Source: Acidobacteriota bacterium
GTDB taxonomy: Bacteria; Acidobacteriota; Terriglobia; Terriglobales; Acidobacteriaceae
Assembly: GCA_003225175.1 (NCBI GenBank)
Contig: QIBA01000036.1
Coordinates: forward strand, 1-64,000
Length of the DNA: 64,000 bases
Direction of reading: 5' to 3'
Shown: one piece after another, positions 50,590-60,680 of the stretch
How positions within the stretch are numbered: the stretch's first letter is position 1
Layout: the number at the start of each line of letters is the position of its first letter
Position numbers and translations under genes: made by a program
Notes under the pieces: model-generated
Database searches by the model: none
Told to the model about the DNA's origin: nothing
The model's input: the letters and a program-made list of their open reading frames with translations, nothing else

Positions 50590-53361
50590 TTGGCTACTGC
50601 TGCTTCCTCGATTGCTCCCGCGCCGTCATCTGGTCCTGCCCCGTCGATTCTTCCTCTCTCCCGTTCCTGGCGCCATCCGATGTTGTGGGTGGCTTTGAGT
50701 TTCGCTTTGGGAACGCTCTGGGCGCGCTTGGCCACTGGTCCGGCGCATTGGGTACCGCCGAACTGGCCGATTCTGGCATCGATTCTGCTGCTGATTCTCG
50801 CGACTTTGTATGTTAAGCGACGCTCTCGTGCCGCATCGCTCATTGCCTTGTTTGCAATCGCCATGCTGGGAATGGCGCGCTTTCAGCTCGGCAGCGCGCC
50901 CCACACGGAGTTATTGCCGCCTGAGTTCGACAACCAGCAGGTCGAGGCGACTGGATTTGTTACGCGCGCCGCCCTGCCTGTGCTGGAGACGAGCTCATTA
51001 GATCCCGATTCGGAACGCACCACGCCGGAGACATATCAGCAAGTCGATATTGAGGCGGATCAAATTCGCTGCGTTGAGGACGCCTGTGCCCTCTCCGGCC
51101 GCTTGGGAATCAGAGTCGGCCTGTACGGCCAGGCAGAGACGGTCGCTTCGGCCCGCGAGTTTCATTATGGGCAGCGGATTCGCATGCAAGGGCGTATTCG
51201 TCTACCGCAAACCTATGCCGACCCCGGAGTCTTTGACCGCCGTGCTTACCTGCTGGAAAACGGAATTGCAGCAACACTGAGCGCGAAGTCGACCGAGGTT
51301 GAGGTATTGCCGGGCAGCGGCGGAACACGTTTGGGAGCCCTTCGCGCGGCTGTGCGGCGCAGCTTACTGCGCCATGTGCTTGCATTGCGCACGCCACTGG
51401 GACACGGCTGGCAGATTTTGTCCATCAGTCAGAGCGATGCTGCTTTGTTAGCAGCCATGATCCTGGGCGAACGATCGCTGCTCGAGCAGAATGTCAAACT
51501 GGACTTTCAGCGTACCGGCTCGTATCACCTGCTGGTCGTCTCTGGCATGGCAGTAGCGATTCTGGCGTTTTCGGTTTTCTGGCTGGCTCGAATTCTGCGT
51601 CTGCCGGACCCAATCGCAACTGTAGTGAGCGTCATCTTTGTTGGCTTGTACGTTTCCGTTACCGATTTGGGAGCCCCGGTCCTGCGCGCGGCATTGATGT
51701 GCGTGGTCTATATGCTCGCGCGCCTGCTCTATCGCGAGCGAAATCCGCTGAACGCGCTGGGAATTGCTGCATTGGCGGCCTTGGTTCTTGATCCCAAAGC
51801 GCTCTTTGACGCGGGCTTCCAGATGACCTTTCTCGCCGTGTTCACAATCGCTGCGATTGTCATTCCCATTATGGAGCAAACGACCCTGGGGTATCGCAAG
51901 GCGCTCAGGCATCTCGAGTCCACGAGCTACGATTTGCATCTGCTTCCCAAACAAGCGCAGTTCCGCCTGGAGCTGCGCATGATTCTTGGCCGAATCGAGC
52001 TTCTGCTTCCGCGATGGATGGGGCAATTGCTTGTTGTCGGCGGACTCAGGCTTGCGCTCCGGACAATCGACCTCGTGCTGATCTCGGCTCTGATGCAGGC
52101 GGCGTTGGCGCTGCCGATGGCGATCTATTTCCATCGCGCCACTACTCTGGCGTTGCCCGCCAATCTCGTCGTGGTTCCCATAATGAGTCTGCTGCTTCCG
52201 GTAGCCATTGCAACCACGCTTTTGAGCTACATCGGCGCCTGGATTGTGTTCCTACCCCGCTCTATTACGGCGCTGCTACTGCATTTAGTGGGCGCCGGAG
52301 TCGTCAGTTTTGCGCGTTTTCGCGCCGCAGATCTGCGCGTAGCGGATCCGGGAACGTGGGTGATTGCGCTTTCGTGCGTGGCAATCGTCGCTTGTTTCGT
52401 GACCGCGAAGCGCAGATTTCCGCTCCTTGCTGCCTCGATCTTGCTCCTTGTAGCTGCGGATTTGGCGTTGGTAGGGGCACGTAAGGCCGATATCGCGGCC
52501 GGAAAACTGGAAATTACCGCCATTGATGTGGCGCAGGGCGATTCCATTTTGGTAATTACGCCGCGCGGGAAGACGCTTTTGATCGATGCTGGAGGTGTTT
52601 TAGGCGCGACTAAATCAGGTTTTGACGTGGGCGAAGAGGTCGTTTCTAACTACCTTTGGGCGCGCGGAGTGTCGCATTTGGACGCGGTAGCGCTCACTCA
52701 TGCGCATGGAGACCACCTTGGAGGGCTGCAAACCGTGCTGCAAAACTTCCATCCGGGGGAGCTATGGGTGGCTCCAAGCCCTCCGGTAAGGGCTTATCTC
52801 GACCTGATAGCCCGCGCTAAGGAGTTCCGAATCCCCGTTTTGCAGCGCGTAGCCGGCGATAAATTCGACTTTGGAGGCGCTTATTTCGAGGTCTTAGCGC
52901 CCTCTTCGGATGCTTACATGGCGCCAAAGCGTGTAAATGATGCGTCCTTAGTGCTGAAAATCGGGTTTGGTAAGGCCTCAGCGCTGCTCGAAGGCGATGC
53001 GGAACGGCGAGAAGAGAAGCTTTTCGCGCCACAAATCGGCGTCGTGAACGTGCTGAAAGTGGCGCACCATGGCAGTTCTACGTCCACAATTCCTGCCTTA
53101 ATTGGCGCTATTCGGCCTCAATTTGCGCTCATATCAGTGGGCAAATTCAACCGCTATGGTCACCCCCGGGGAGAGGTTTTGCGGCGCTTGGGAGAAGCCG
53201 GAACTTGCACCTTCCGCACGGACTATGAAGGCGCGATCAGTTTTTATCTGGACGAGGAAGGAGTGACATCAGCTCAATGGGGGAGCCGCCGGACAACTAT
53301 GGAATTTCCGCTTCACTGGATTCCTCCTCAGCAGGCTGGTCATTGCGGAACGATTCGATGA
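50590..53361 (+). CDS. comEC: ComEC/Rec2 DNA uptake channel
   Basis: A 923-residue protein with an N-terminal OB-like DUF4131 part, a polytopic Competence domain (about 290-600) and a C-terminal metallo-beta-lactamase domain (about 640-900) with THAHGDHLGG (about 700) and the later GEGDAERRE and VAHHGS motifs. This is the full ComEC layout; the protein forms the inner-membrane channel for single-stranded DNA. The start at TTG 50590 is uncertain; ATG 50680 is an alternative. Its 3' end overlaps the opposite DUF2007 gene by 65 nt. Confidence 0.93.
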   Translation: MATAASSIAPAPSSGPAPSILPLSRSWRHPMLWVALSFALGTLWARLATGPAHWVPPNWPILASILLLILATLYVKRRSRAASLIALFAIAMLGMARFQLGSAPHTELLPPEFDNQQVEATGFVTRAALPVLETSSLDPDSERTTPETYQQVDIEADQIRCVEDACALSGRLGIRVGLYGQAETVASAREFHYGQRIRMQGRIRLPQTYADPGVFDRRAYLLENGIAATLSAKSTEVEVLPGSGGTRLGALRAAVRRSLLRHVLALRTPLGHGWQILSISQSDAALLAAMILGERSLLEQNVKLDFQRTGSYHLLVVSGMAVAILAFSVFWLARILRLPDPIATVVSVIFVGLYVSVTDLGAPVLRAALMCVVYMLARLLYRERNPLNALGIAALAALVLDPKALFDAGFQMTFLAVFTIAAIVIPIMEQTTLGYRKALRHLESTSYDLHLLPKQAQFRLELRMILGRIELLLPRWMGQLLVVGGLRLALRTIDLVLISALMQAALALPMAIYFHRATTLALPANLVVVPIMSLLLPVAIATTLLSYIGAWIVFLPRSITALLLHLVGAGVVSFARFRAADLRVADPGTWVIALSCVAIVACFVTAKRRFPLLAASILLLVAADLALVGARKADIAAGKLEITAIDVAQGDSILVITPRGKTLLIDAGGVLGATKSGFDVGEEVVSNYLWARGVSHLDAVALTHAHGDHLGGLQTVLQNFHPGELWVAPSPPVRAYLDLIARAKEFRIPVLQRVAGDKFDFGGAYFEVLAPSSDAYMAPKRVNDASLVLKIGFGKASALLEGDAERREEKLFAPQIGVVNVLKVAHHGSSTSTIPALIGAIRPQFALISVGKFNRYGHPRGEVLRRLGEAGTCTFRTDYEGAISFYLDEEGVTSAQWGSRRTTMEFPLHWIPPQQAGHCGTIR

Positions 53362-53590
53362 CGGATTGCGCCTCTTCAGCCTCCGATTGCCGAACTCGCA
53401 GAACGACTCCGCCGACACCGGGGAAAACGTCTTGGGGAGCGTCTAAGTTCGTCAAAAGGCTTTCGATTCCGTTAGATTCGAGCAATCCCTGAACCACGAG
53501 CGCTTCCGTTTCGTCGTTCGTATCGAAGACGGTTACCAACTCTTTCTCGTCGGAGATCGGCGTCGGCACGAAATTAGAATTGGTTGCCAT
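53297..53590 (-). CDS. DUF2007-family small protein
   Basis: A 97-residue protein from ATG 53590, which has an excellent GGAGGAACA ribosome site. ELVTVFDTNDETEALVVQGLLESNGI and LRVRQSEAEEAQSVIESF match DUF2007, a small ferredoxin-like domain proposed in signal transduction. It has no signal peptide or membrane segment. Its end lies inside the antisense of comEC. The 8-bp hairpin CGAAGTAC-N8-GTACTTCG (53665-53688) lies 75 nt upstream and may be regulatory. Confidence 0.85.
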   Translation of the reverse strand: MATNSNFVPTPISDEKELVTVFDTNDETEALVVQGLLESNGIESLLTNLDAPQDVFPGVGGVVLRVRQSEAEEAQSVIESFRNDQPAEEESSEAEIP

Positions 53591-53921
53591 TGTTCCTCCA
53601 ATGAGGCCTCGACGAAGCGCTCCGAGAGCCAAGTTGTGCCACTGGTGCAGCGGGTTGGATGCACCGAAGTACCCAACAGTGTACTTCGTCGAGCTAAGTC
53701 GTGGGAAAAGCGGTGTATTATCCGGCAATGCGTCCAGCGCAGCAGGCATGGATCAGACGAGCTGAAATTTCTGCGCAACGTACCCTTAGTACAAATCCAT
53801 CCAACTTAATAATGTTCCTGCAAGGAAAGTTGGGCCAAGTAGACTCCGTGGAATCAGGGCCTTCGACGAGTCGCGCTCAGGCGAGCGAGCTTGCCCGTGC
53901 AGGTTTCCGGAGATATCGCGG
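53591..53921. other. Intergenic region with a palindrome
   Basis: No gene or RNA recognised. The perfect 8-bp inverted repeat at 53665-53688 is the only notable structure. Promoters for the divergent DUF2007 gene and the small plus-strand gene must lie here. Confidence 0.5.
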
Positions 53922-54203
53922 ATGAGTCAAACCAGCCAGAACAAGGAACCAGAGAAACGCAGCCAGCTCGAAATCGAACAGGAAGAAGAGAATCGCAAGA
54001 TACGCCGGCTGCAATTAATGATGAATATGGTGATGTCTGTCCTTGCCCAGGATGAAGACCTGACGTTGGAACAAGCCTCCGAGATGATTGCGAACGCCAA
54101 GACAGCGGCATTGGCCATGTTCCCAGACAAGGAGCTCGCCTACGATTTAATCTACCGCCCCCGTTTTCAGAGATTGCTGAATGAGCGATTCCGGCTGCAG
54201 TAG
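53922..54203 (+). CDS. Small charged protein, unrecognised
   Basis: A 93-residue helical protein, highly charged at its N-terminus, with LQLMMNMVMSVLAQDEDLTLEQASEMIANAK as a possible coiled coil or amphipathic helix. No catalytic motif. Could be a conserved acidobacterial protein. Start ATG 53922; no strong ribosome site. Confidence 0.55.
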   Translation: MSQTSQNKEPEKRSQLEIEQEEENRKIRRLQLMMNMVMSVLAQDEDLTLEQASEMIANAKTAALAMFPDKELAYDLIYRPRFQRLLNERFRLQ

Positions 54204-54364
54204 CCGGTACATCGTCCCGAGTTCAGCAGGTTTCGGAACTCGCCTGCTCTACTGCCTGCGACTTCGGCCTTGTATTTGGCTCTTTGAGCTTTTTTAACTG
54301 TGCTCTTGCCGTTTTTGCGGTGCTCTGTTTGAAAACCTGGCCCTTTTCCAGTACAAGAACCCTG

Positions 54365-55672
54365 ATGCAAAAAGTGCTACTGCTCTTCCTTCTGGTATTG
54401 ACCTCGCAATTCTCATCAGTGCAGAACGCATCTCCAGTCGTCTCAGAATCAATCCACGTGTTCTGCGGAGCCGTCTTCAATTCGTCTTCCGGGCAGCTGA
54501 TTCCTCGGCAACTTATTGATATTAAAGATGATAGAGTCGCAGCAATTCAGGACTGGCGCAACCTCTTTGATCGGTCTCTGCCGGCAGGAACGATCGACCT
54601 GCATAGCGAGACATGCGTTCCCGGCCTCATCGATACGCACACGCATGTTCTGCTGCAGGGCGATATCACGGCCGAAGATTATGACAAGCAGTTGCTAAAA
54701 GAATCCATTGCCTATCGCGCGATTCAGGCGACTCAATCTGCGCTACGGGCGCTGAACAACGGCTTCACTACAATTCGCGATCTTGAGACCGAAGGAGCCG
54801 GATACGCCGATGTCGATCTGCGCAATGCGATCAATCGCGGCATCGTTCCTGGTCCAAGAATGAAAGTCGCAACCCGCGCTCTCGACGTCACAGGATCGTA
54901 TCCGCTGCTCGGTTATTCACCGGAGATCACCGTTCCTCATGGAGTGCAGATCGTCGATAGTCCGGACGAGGTGCGCAAGGCCGTTCGCGAGCAATTGTCA
55001 CACGGCGCAGACTGGACGAAGGTCTACGTCGATCGCGGCTATTACGTACGCCCGGACGGCGTGCTTGACGACATTCCGACGTTCACGCTGGAAGAGCTGC
55101 GTGCCGCGGTTGATGAAACTCATCGTCAGCGGCACAAGATCGCTGCGCACGCGATGGCCCTGCAGGGCGTACACAACACCGTGGAGGCGGGCGTGGATTC
55201 GGTCGAGCACGGAAATTACATCAGCGATGCTGACCTTAAGACCATGGTCGCGAAAGGCATCTATTACGTTCCTACCATCTACGTCGGCGAGTACGTCGCG
55301 GAAGGACGCGCCAGGGCTGGAGCGCAGGTCTGGCTGCAAATGCTCAAGATTCACGAAGACAGCTTCCGTCGCGCACTCAAGGCTGGAGTAAAGATCGCTT
55401 TTGGAACTGACGTAGGCGGCTTCGATTGGAAGATCAATCCAGCGGTCGAATTTCCGCTGATGGTGAAATATGGCATGACAGCGGCACAGGCACTTCAGGC
55501 GGCCACGCGAAACGCCGCCGATTTGCTCAGCATGTCAGATCAGATTGGCTCGATCGAAGTGGGAAAGTTCGCGGATATTGTGGCCGTGCCAGGCAATCCG
55601 CTTGAAGATGTCGGGATGCTGCAGAAGATCGATTTCGTGATGAAGGGCGGGCAGGTGTACAGGAAGCCGTGA
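54365..55672 (+). CDS. Secreted amidohydrolase (imidazolonepropionase-like)
   Basis: A 435-residue protein from ATG 54365 (the frame is open upstream to 54284), with a signal peptide about 4-22. It is a metal-dependent amidohydrolase: GLIDTHTHV (the HxH metal ligands), then KIAAHAM and VEHGNYI for further ligands, and GTDVGG for the catalytic Asp. The closest relatives are imidazolonepropionase-like and Xaa-Pro dipeptidase-like amidohydrolases. Probably periplasmic hydrolase of cyclic amides or peptides. Confidence 0.85.
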   Translation: MQKVLLLFLLVLTSQFSSVQNASPVVSESIHVFCGAVFNSSSGQLIPRQLIDIKDDRVAAIQDWRNLFDRSLPAGTIDLHSETCVPGLIDTHTHVLLQGDITAEDYDKQLLKESIAYRAIQATQSALRALNNGFTTIRDLETEGAGYADVDLRNAINRGIVPGPRMKVATRALDVTGSYPLLGYSPEITVPHGVQIVDSPDEVRKAVREQLSHGADWTKVYVDRGYYVRPDGVLDDIPTFTLEELRAAVDETHRQRHKIAAHAMALQGVHNTVEAGVDSVEHGNYISDADLKTMVAKGIYYVPTIYVGEYVAEGRARAGAQVWLQMLKIHEDSFRRALKAGVKIAFGTDVGGFDWKINPAVEFPLMVKYGMTAAQALQAATRNAADLLSMSDQIGSIEVGKFADIVAVPGNPLEDVGMLQKIDFVMKGGQVYRKP

Positions 55673-55692
55673 CATTGATCGGACTCTCCCCA

Positions 55693-55720
55693 GTGAAGAC
55701 ACAGCATACTGCGCCTTCAC
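55693..55720. repeat. Degenerate GCAGCATGCTGC-type palindrome, copy 4
   Basis: GTGAAG and CTTCAC flank a CAGCATACTG centre (28 bp in all). It lies between the amidohydrolase and the ADOP permease. Confidence 0.5.
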
Positions 55721-55726
55721 TGAACG

Positions 55727-58162
55727 TCAGTTATCGCGCAATGTCTGCATTGGATTAAGGTTTGACGCTCGCCAAGCCGGCAAGTAGCTGGCGAGCAAGA
55801 CGACCGCCGCCAGAAGCACAGAGGTGCTGAGCAAGGTCGCAGGGTTGTAAAGGCTCACCTCGTATAGCAAGCTCGATAGCGTGCGCCCGATGATGAATGT
55901 AATGATGATTCCCAAAACGGACCCGGCCACTGCAAGCTCCGCGCCGCTTTTCAGGATCATCCTGCGTACGTGCGAGCGCTGTGCTCCCAGCGCCATACGG
56001 ATTCCGATCTCGCGTACACGCATCTTCACCATGTAGGTCACCACACCGTAGAGTCCCAGCACTGCGAGAAAGAGGGAGAGTCCGGCGAACGTCGAGAGAA
56101 GAACGACCAGGAAGCGCCGGCTCACGAGCGACTGGTCAACCCACTCATCCATCGTGTGAAAATCGTAGACCGGCTGGCTGGGATCAACGGCGTGAATGGC
56201 GCTTTCAATCTGTGACTGAAGCTGTTCGGGATGAGAAAGGTTCGTCCGGACCACAAGCGATGCTCCCGAATCGGGAAGCTGCGCATCATCAGAATAATAC
56301 GTTCCCTCGATGGAATCGGAATCCAGAGAGGAGACGCGCGCATGTCGAACCAATCCGACAATCGTGTAGTAATTCTTTTCGTCGAATCCGATTTCCTTTC
56401 CCAGAGGGTCCTGATGTGGGAAATACTGCTTTGCCAGAGCCTCATCGACGATCGCGACCTTTTGTGTCGCAGCCCGGTCTGCAGGCGCGAATTCGCGGCC
56501 TCGCAGAATCGGAATCCGCAGGGCGCGGAAGTATCCTGCAGACACTACTCGGATGTTCGCGTGAGGACCGGGATCGCCCGGCGCAGTCTTCCGCCCCTTG
56601 ATTTCAAACGAGGACTCGCCTCCCTGGCCCGTGAACGGCAATGCGTCTGACCAGGCGGCATCGGTCACCCCAGGAATATTTCTTAGTTGATCGAGCGCAG
56701 CAGCGTAGAAGGCAGATTTCTTTTCATCGGACGAATAAAGGCTCTGCGGCAACGAGACGCGGCCGGTCATAAGCCCATGAGGATCGAAACCGGTTTCCAC
56801 TTGTTCAACTTTCTTCAAGCTGCTAACCAGCAACCCAGCGCTGACTAGCAGAAGCATCGCCACTGCGATTTCGCATATCACGAGGCTAGACCGTAAACGC
56901 TGTCGTGCGCGGCTCGCGTTGTTAGAACGTCCGCTCTCGCGCAACGCCTGCACCCATTTGAATCGCGTCATTTGCCATGCCGGCGCAGAACCGCAGAGCA
57001 AAACTGTCAGCAACACAACGCCGCTCACGAACAGAAGTACCGGTGTTTGCAGCTGCACCTGGATGTTGCGCACGAGGTTCTCCGGGGCTAACAGCAGCAG
57101 CAGCGGAATTACCGTTTTGGCAAGCAACAGTCCAACAGCCAAGCCTCCACAGGCCAGAAGAAAGCTTTCGAGAAAAGCTTGCGCGATAAGACGACCACTC
57201 GGTGCACCGAGCGCAACACGAATTGAAGTTTCGCGCTCGTGATCGGACGCGCGCGCTAATTGCAGTCCAGCGATGTTCAGTGAGGCAATAAGGAGAACGA
57301 GAGCTACAGCTCCGAGCAATAGCAAGAGAGGCTTGCGCAGATCGCCGGCGACAAAGTCCACAAGCGGCATTGCAAACATGCCCCAACCTGCTCGCTGACC
57401 GAAGCTATTCGGTCCCTCGCTCGCGATCTGCTCTTGCGCACGCAGATTCAGGTATGCGTTACCCTGTTGCAGTGTCGCTCCGGGACGCAGCCGTGCGACT
57501 GCAAATAGATTTTCGTTGTAACGGAAATTCTTGTCGAAGAAACGGTTTGAAGGAAGTGCGAGAGGGGTCCAGAACTCCGCTTGATTAGGCCAGCCGAACT
57601 CAGGACCCATCACTCCGATTACTTCATAGGCCTGCCCATTCAATTGCAGCTTGCGGCCAACAATGTTTGGATCGCCACCGAACCGCTGCTTCCAAGTAGG
57701 ATATGACAAAACGGCGGAATAATTTGCGTTCGGCTGATCGTCTTCCATCCGAAAGTTACGTCCAAGATAAGGTTTCACCTGGAAGACATCGAACCAGTGC
57801 CAGGAGACTTTTGCCGCCTGCAGCCGTACGGGCTGCCCATCGCTCCCGGTGTAGTTGAAACTGTCAGGTCGCATAATTGCAGCCATGTCGAAAATGTTCC
57901 GGCCTTCGAGAGCGTCTTGGAAATCCGGAGCGGACATCGAGATATTGCTCATCCCACCCAGCGTGTATTTTGCACGGAGAGCAACCAATCCCTGTGGATT
58001 GTGCAGCCCGCTGGGATTCAGAAGAACCGCATTCATTACGCTGAAGACGGCTACATTCGCGCCAATACCAAAAGCGAGCGTAAGAATCGCAGTTATCGTG
58101 AATGCCGGAGACTTGCGCAACTGGCGCAGTCCATAACGAAGTTCCTGAATAACTCTGCCCAC
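55727..58162 (-). CDS. ADOP-type permease (MacB/FtsX, no ATPase)
   Basis: The 811-residue protein starts at GTG 58162 (AGGA 8 nt upstream; a TTG at 58198 is possible). It has the N-terminal ELRYGLRQLRKSPAFTITAILTLAFGIGANVAVFSV helix, a large periplasmic MacB-PCD domain, three FtsX helices (about 280-400), a second PCD, and a final FtsX triple. This duplicated form is the 'acidobacterial duplicated orphan permease' (ADOP) family. No ATP-binding partner is encoded beside it, as is usual. It may extrude peptides or drugs with a distant ATPase, or act as a periplasmic sensor. Confidence 0.9.
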   Translation of the reverse strand: MGRVIQELRYGLRQLRKSPAFTITAILTLAFGIGANVAVFSVMNAVLLNPSGLHNPQGLVALRAKYTLGGMSNISMSAPDFQDALEGRNIFDMAAIMRPDSFNYTGSDGQPVRLQAAKVSWHWFDVFQVKPYLGRNFRMEDDQPNANYSAVLSYPTWKQRFGGDPNIVGRKLQLNGQAYEVIGVMGPEFGWPNQAEFWTPLALPSNRFFDKNFRYNENLFAVARLRPGATLQQGNAYLNLRAQEQIASEGPNSFGQRAGWGMFAMPLVDFVAGDLRKPLLLLLGAVALVLLIASLNIAGLQLARASDHERETSIRVALGAPSGRLIAQAFLESFLLACGGLAVGLLLAKTVIPLLLLLAPENLVRNIQVQLQTPVLLFVSGVVLLTVLLCGSAPAWQMTRFKWVQALRESGRSNNASRARQRLRSSLVICEIAVAMLLLVSAGLLVSSLKKVEQVETGFDPHGLMTGRVSLPQSLYSSDEKKSAFYAAALDQLRNIPGVTDAAWSDALPFTGQGGESSFEIKGRKTAPGDPGPHANIRVVSAGYFRALRIPILRGREFAPADRAATQKVAIVDEALAKQYFPHQDPLGKEIGFDEKNYYTIVGLVRHARVSSLDSDSIEGTYYSDDAQLPDSGASLVVRTNLSHPEQLQSQIESAIHAVDPSQPVYDFHTMDEWVDQSLVSRRFLVVLLSTFAGLSLFLAVLGLYGVVTYMVKMRVREIGIRMALGAQRSHVRRMILKSGAELAVAGSVLGIIITFIIGRTLSSLLYEVSLYNPATLLSTSVLLAAVVLLASYLPAWRASNLNPMQTLRDN

Positions 58163-58385
58163 TCGCAATCCTTTATACGTCCGGTGTTTGCCGAGCAATT
58201 ATGTCCATCAGAGCACGTTTAACGCCAGGAGAAATCGGCAGTATGTCGAGCGCAAACGGGATCTTGCGTGACTCGTAGAGTAGAGCGTTCGTTCGTCTTC
58301 GGTCCGCGATGTTCGATTCTGAACATCTGTTGTAGCCAGGAGCGAAAGGCTTGGCGGCACTTACAATACAGGCACGGTCTGTCCC

Positions 58386-59690
58386 ATGTATTGGATCTAT
58401 TCGTTTTTATACGGGCTCGCCCTGTTGATCAGCCTTCCTTACTGGCTGATCGGAATGGCTCGCGCAGGAAAGTATCGCGCCGGATTGATGGAGCGATTCG
58501 GTGCGATAGCGCAGCGTCTCGAGCTTCCCAAAGCAGGCGAGAGATCCATCTGGATTCACGCTGTTTCCGTCGGTGAAGTTCTGGCGGTCGCCGGACTTGT
58601 CGAGGGACTCAAGACTGAGTTCCCAGAAAAACGTCTCTTTGTTTCTACGACAACTCTCACGGGCCAAACATTGGCACGTCGCCGTTTCGGTGAAGAGAAC
58701 GTCTTTTATCTGCCGCTTGATCTGCCGTTCGCGATCAATCGTTATTTGAACGCGATCACTCCTCAAATATTGATTTTGGCTGAAACCGAGTTTTGGCCGA
58801 ACCTTCTGCGTCTTACAAAAAAGGGCGAAGCGCAAGTCGTTGTGGTAAATGCGCGAATTTCTGACAGATCACTGCCCGGATACAGGCGGTTCCGCTCGCT
58901 TCTGCGAGAAGTGCTACGCAACCTGGATTTGCTGTTAGCGCAAACGGAACTCGATCGCGATCGACTTATAGCAATTGGTGCTGCGGGCGAAAAAGTTCTG
59001 GTTGGAGGCAATCTAAAGTTCGATGTCAAGTCGCCCTCAGAGTCCAGCCTGTCACGCGCCTTACGCCAATCCATCGCTCCTGACCAACGAGTGCTGGTAT
59101 TTGGCAGCACGGTTGAAGGTGAGGAACCTCTGCTGGTTCCGTGTGTCAAGAGGGTATTCAGCGAATTGCCGCAGGCGCTGATTATTCTGGCGCCGCGTCA
59201 TCCGGAACGTTTCGATTCAGTCGCGGAAATACTGCGCGATTCGGGCATTAGTTTTTGGCGGCGATCTTCCTGGAGTTCGTCCCCACTCGGCGGTGGTGTG
59301 CTGCTGCTCGACAGTATCGGAGAGCTTGCGTCTCTCTATTCCCTCGCTGATTTGGCATTTGTGGGGGGATCTCTCGTTCCGCGCGGCGGACACAATATTC
59401 TGGAGCCCGCCCAGTTCGGGAAACCGATTCTGATCGGCCCTCACTACGACAATTTTCGTGAGATTGTGCGTACATTCCTGGCTCGCGACGCGGTTCGCGT
59501 TGTCAACGCGGAGCAACTCACTTCTACAGTGCTGAGCCTGTTGCAAGCACCAGAAGATGCAGTCGCTTTCGGCTCGCGTGCTAAATCCGTCATCGAGAGT
59601 GGCCGCGGCAGTACGCAACGAACACTCTCGGAGCTGCGCAGACTCCTCGGGCGCAACACTGCAGTTCAATTGGGCGTGTCTGGCGCATGA
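58386..59690 (+). CDS. waaA: KDO transferase WaaA (KdtA)
   Basis: A 434-residue GT30 glycosyltransferase with a single N-terminal membrane anchor (about 4-25), the GEVLAVAGLVEGL segment and a C-terminal GT-B domain with GGSLVPRGGHNILEPAQFGKP. It adds 3-deoxy-D-manno-octulosonic acid to lipid IVA at the inner membrane. Its stop overlaps lpxK by 4 nt, so the two are coupled and act in the same pathway. Start ATG 58386. Confidence 0.94.
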   Translation: MYWIYSFLYGLALLISLPYWLIGMARAGKYRAGLMERFGAIAQRLELPKAGERSIWIHAVSVGEVLAVAGLVEGLKTEFPEKRLFVSTTTLTGQTLARRRFGEENVFYLPLDLPFAINRYLNAITPQILILAETEFWPNLLRLTKKGEAQVVVVNARISDRSLPGYRRFRSLLREVLRNLDLLLAQTELDRDRLIAIGAAGEKVLVGGNLKFDVKSPSESSLSRALRQSIAPDQRVLVFGSTVEGEEPLLVPCVKRVFSELPQALIILAPRHPERFDSVAEILRDSGISFWRRSSWSSSPLGGGVLLLDSIGELASLYSLADLAFVGGSLVPRGGHNILEPAQFGKPILIGPHYDNFREIVRTFLARDAVRVVNAEQLTSTVLSLLQAPEDAVAFGSRAKSVIESGRGSTQRTLSELRRLLGRNTAVQLGVSGA

Positions 59691-60646
59691 TTCTCGCCAG
59701 GATCTACGGGGGTGTGGTCGCTGCGCGCAATTCGATGTATGACCACGGGATCTTCAAACCTCGACATCTGAACTGGCCGGTCGTGAGCGTAGGCAATATA
59801 TCAGCGGGTGGTTCCGGTAAGACGCCGTTCGTGATCGCACTCCGCGAACTGCTTCTGGGGCGAGGAATCGACATCAGCGTCCTCTCACGTGGATACCGGC
59901 GTTCCAGTTCGGGAGTACTGAGCGTGGATCCTTCGGGAACTCCAGAGAAATTCGGCGACGAGCCTCTTCTGATTGCTCGCAAGCTGCGCTGCGCAGTAAC
60001 GGTGGGCGAAAACCGCTATTCGGCTGGGACTTACGCGGAACACCAGTACATAGGAGCTTCGCAATGTCCGATGCATCTGCTCGACGACGGCTTCCAGCAC
60101 CGCCAACTCCATCGCGATTTCGACATCGTTCTACTCAATCGAGAGGATCTGGATGACGAACTGCTTCCCCGTGGTCACCTACGAGAACCTCCTGCATCTC
60201 TACGACGCGCCGATGCAGTCGTTATAGATGGCGCAGTCCCACTCGATTGGCTTCCAAAAGGGGCCTTTCAAGTGTGGCGCATCGAGCGAGAGATTACGAT
60301 TCCAGAACTGAATGTGCCAGTGATTGCGTTCTGCGGTATCGCACGCCCACAACGATTTTTCACCGCGCTACGATCTGCTGGACTCGATGTACGCGAGGAA
60401 GTCACGTTTCGCGATCACCATCGGTACACTGCGGCCGACGTGAACAGGCTTGCCGCAAGCCGAGCTCGCCTGCACGGCTCAGCTCTCGTAACAACGGAGA
60501 AGGACGCAATCAACTTGAGCGCGCAGTTCGATACGCTCAAGCCGGTCGTCGTTCCCATGCACATCCGATTCGCAGATCCGGAGAATGCAGTGAAATACCT
60601 GCTCGGAACGCTCACAGAACGTTGCGCGCGGGCAGGATTGCACTGA
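59687..60646 (+). CDS. lpxK: Tetraacyldisaccharide 4'-kinase LpxK
   Basis: A 319-residue P-loop kinase: VGNISAGGSGKTPFVIAL (about 37-54) and LDDGFQHRQLHRDFDIVLL with a DGFQH motif, both typical of LpxK. It phosphorylates the 4' position of the disaccharide-1-phosphate in lipid A synthesis. An N-terminal hydrophobic stretch anchors it. It starts 4 nt inside waaA. Confidence 0.94.
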   Translation: MILARIYGGVVAARNSMYDHGIFKPRHLNWPVVSVGNISAGGSGKTPFVIALRELLLGRGIDISVLSRGYRRSSSGVLSVDPSGTPEKFGDEPLLIARKLRCAVTVGENRYSAGTYAEHQYIGASQCPMHLLDDGFQHRQLHRDFDIVLLNREDLDDELLPRGHLREPPASLRRADAVVIDGAVPLDWLPKGAFQVWRIEREITIPELNVPVIAFCGIARPQRFFTALRSAGLDVREEVTFRDHHRYTAADVNRLAASRARLHGSALVTTEKDAINLSAQFDTLKPVVVPMHIRFADPENAVKYLLGTLTERCARAGLH

Positions 60647-60680
60647 TCAAACGAACAGGAGCAACGACCGGCACACGAAA

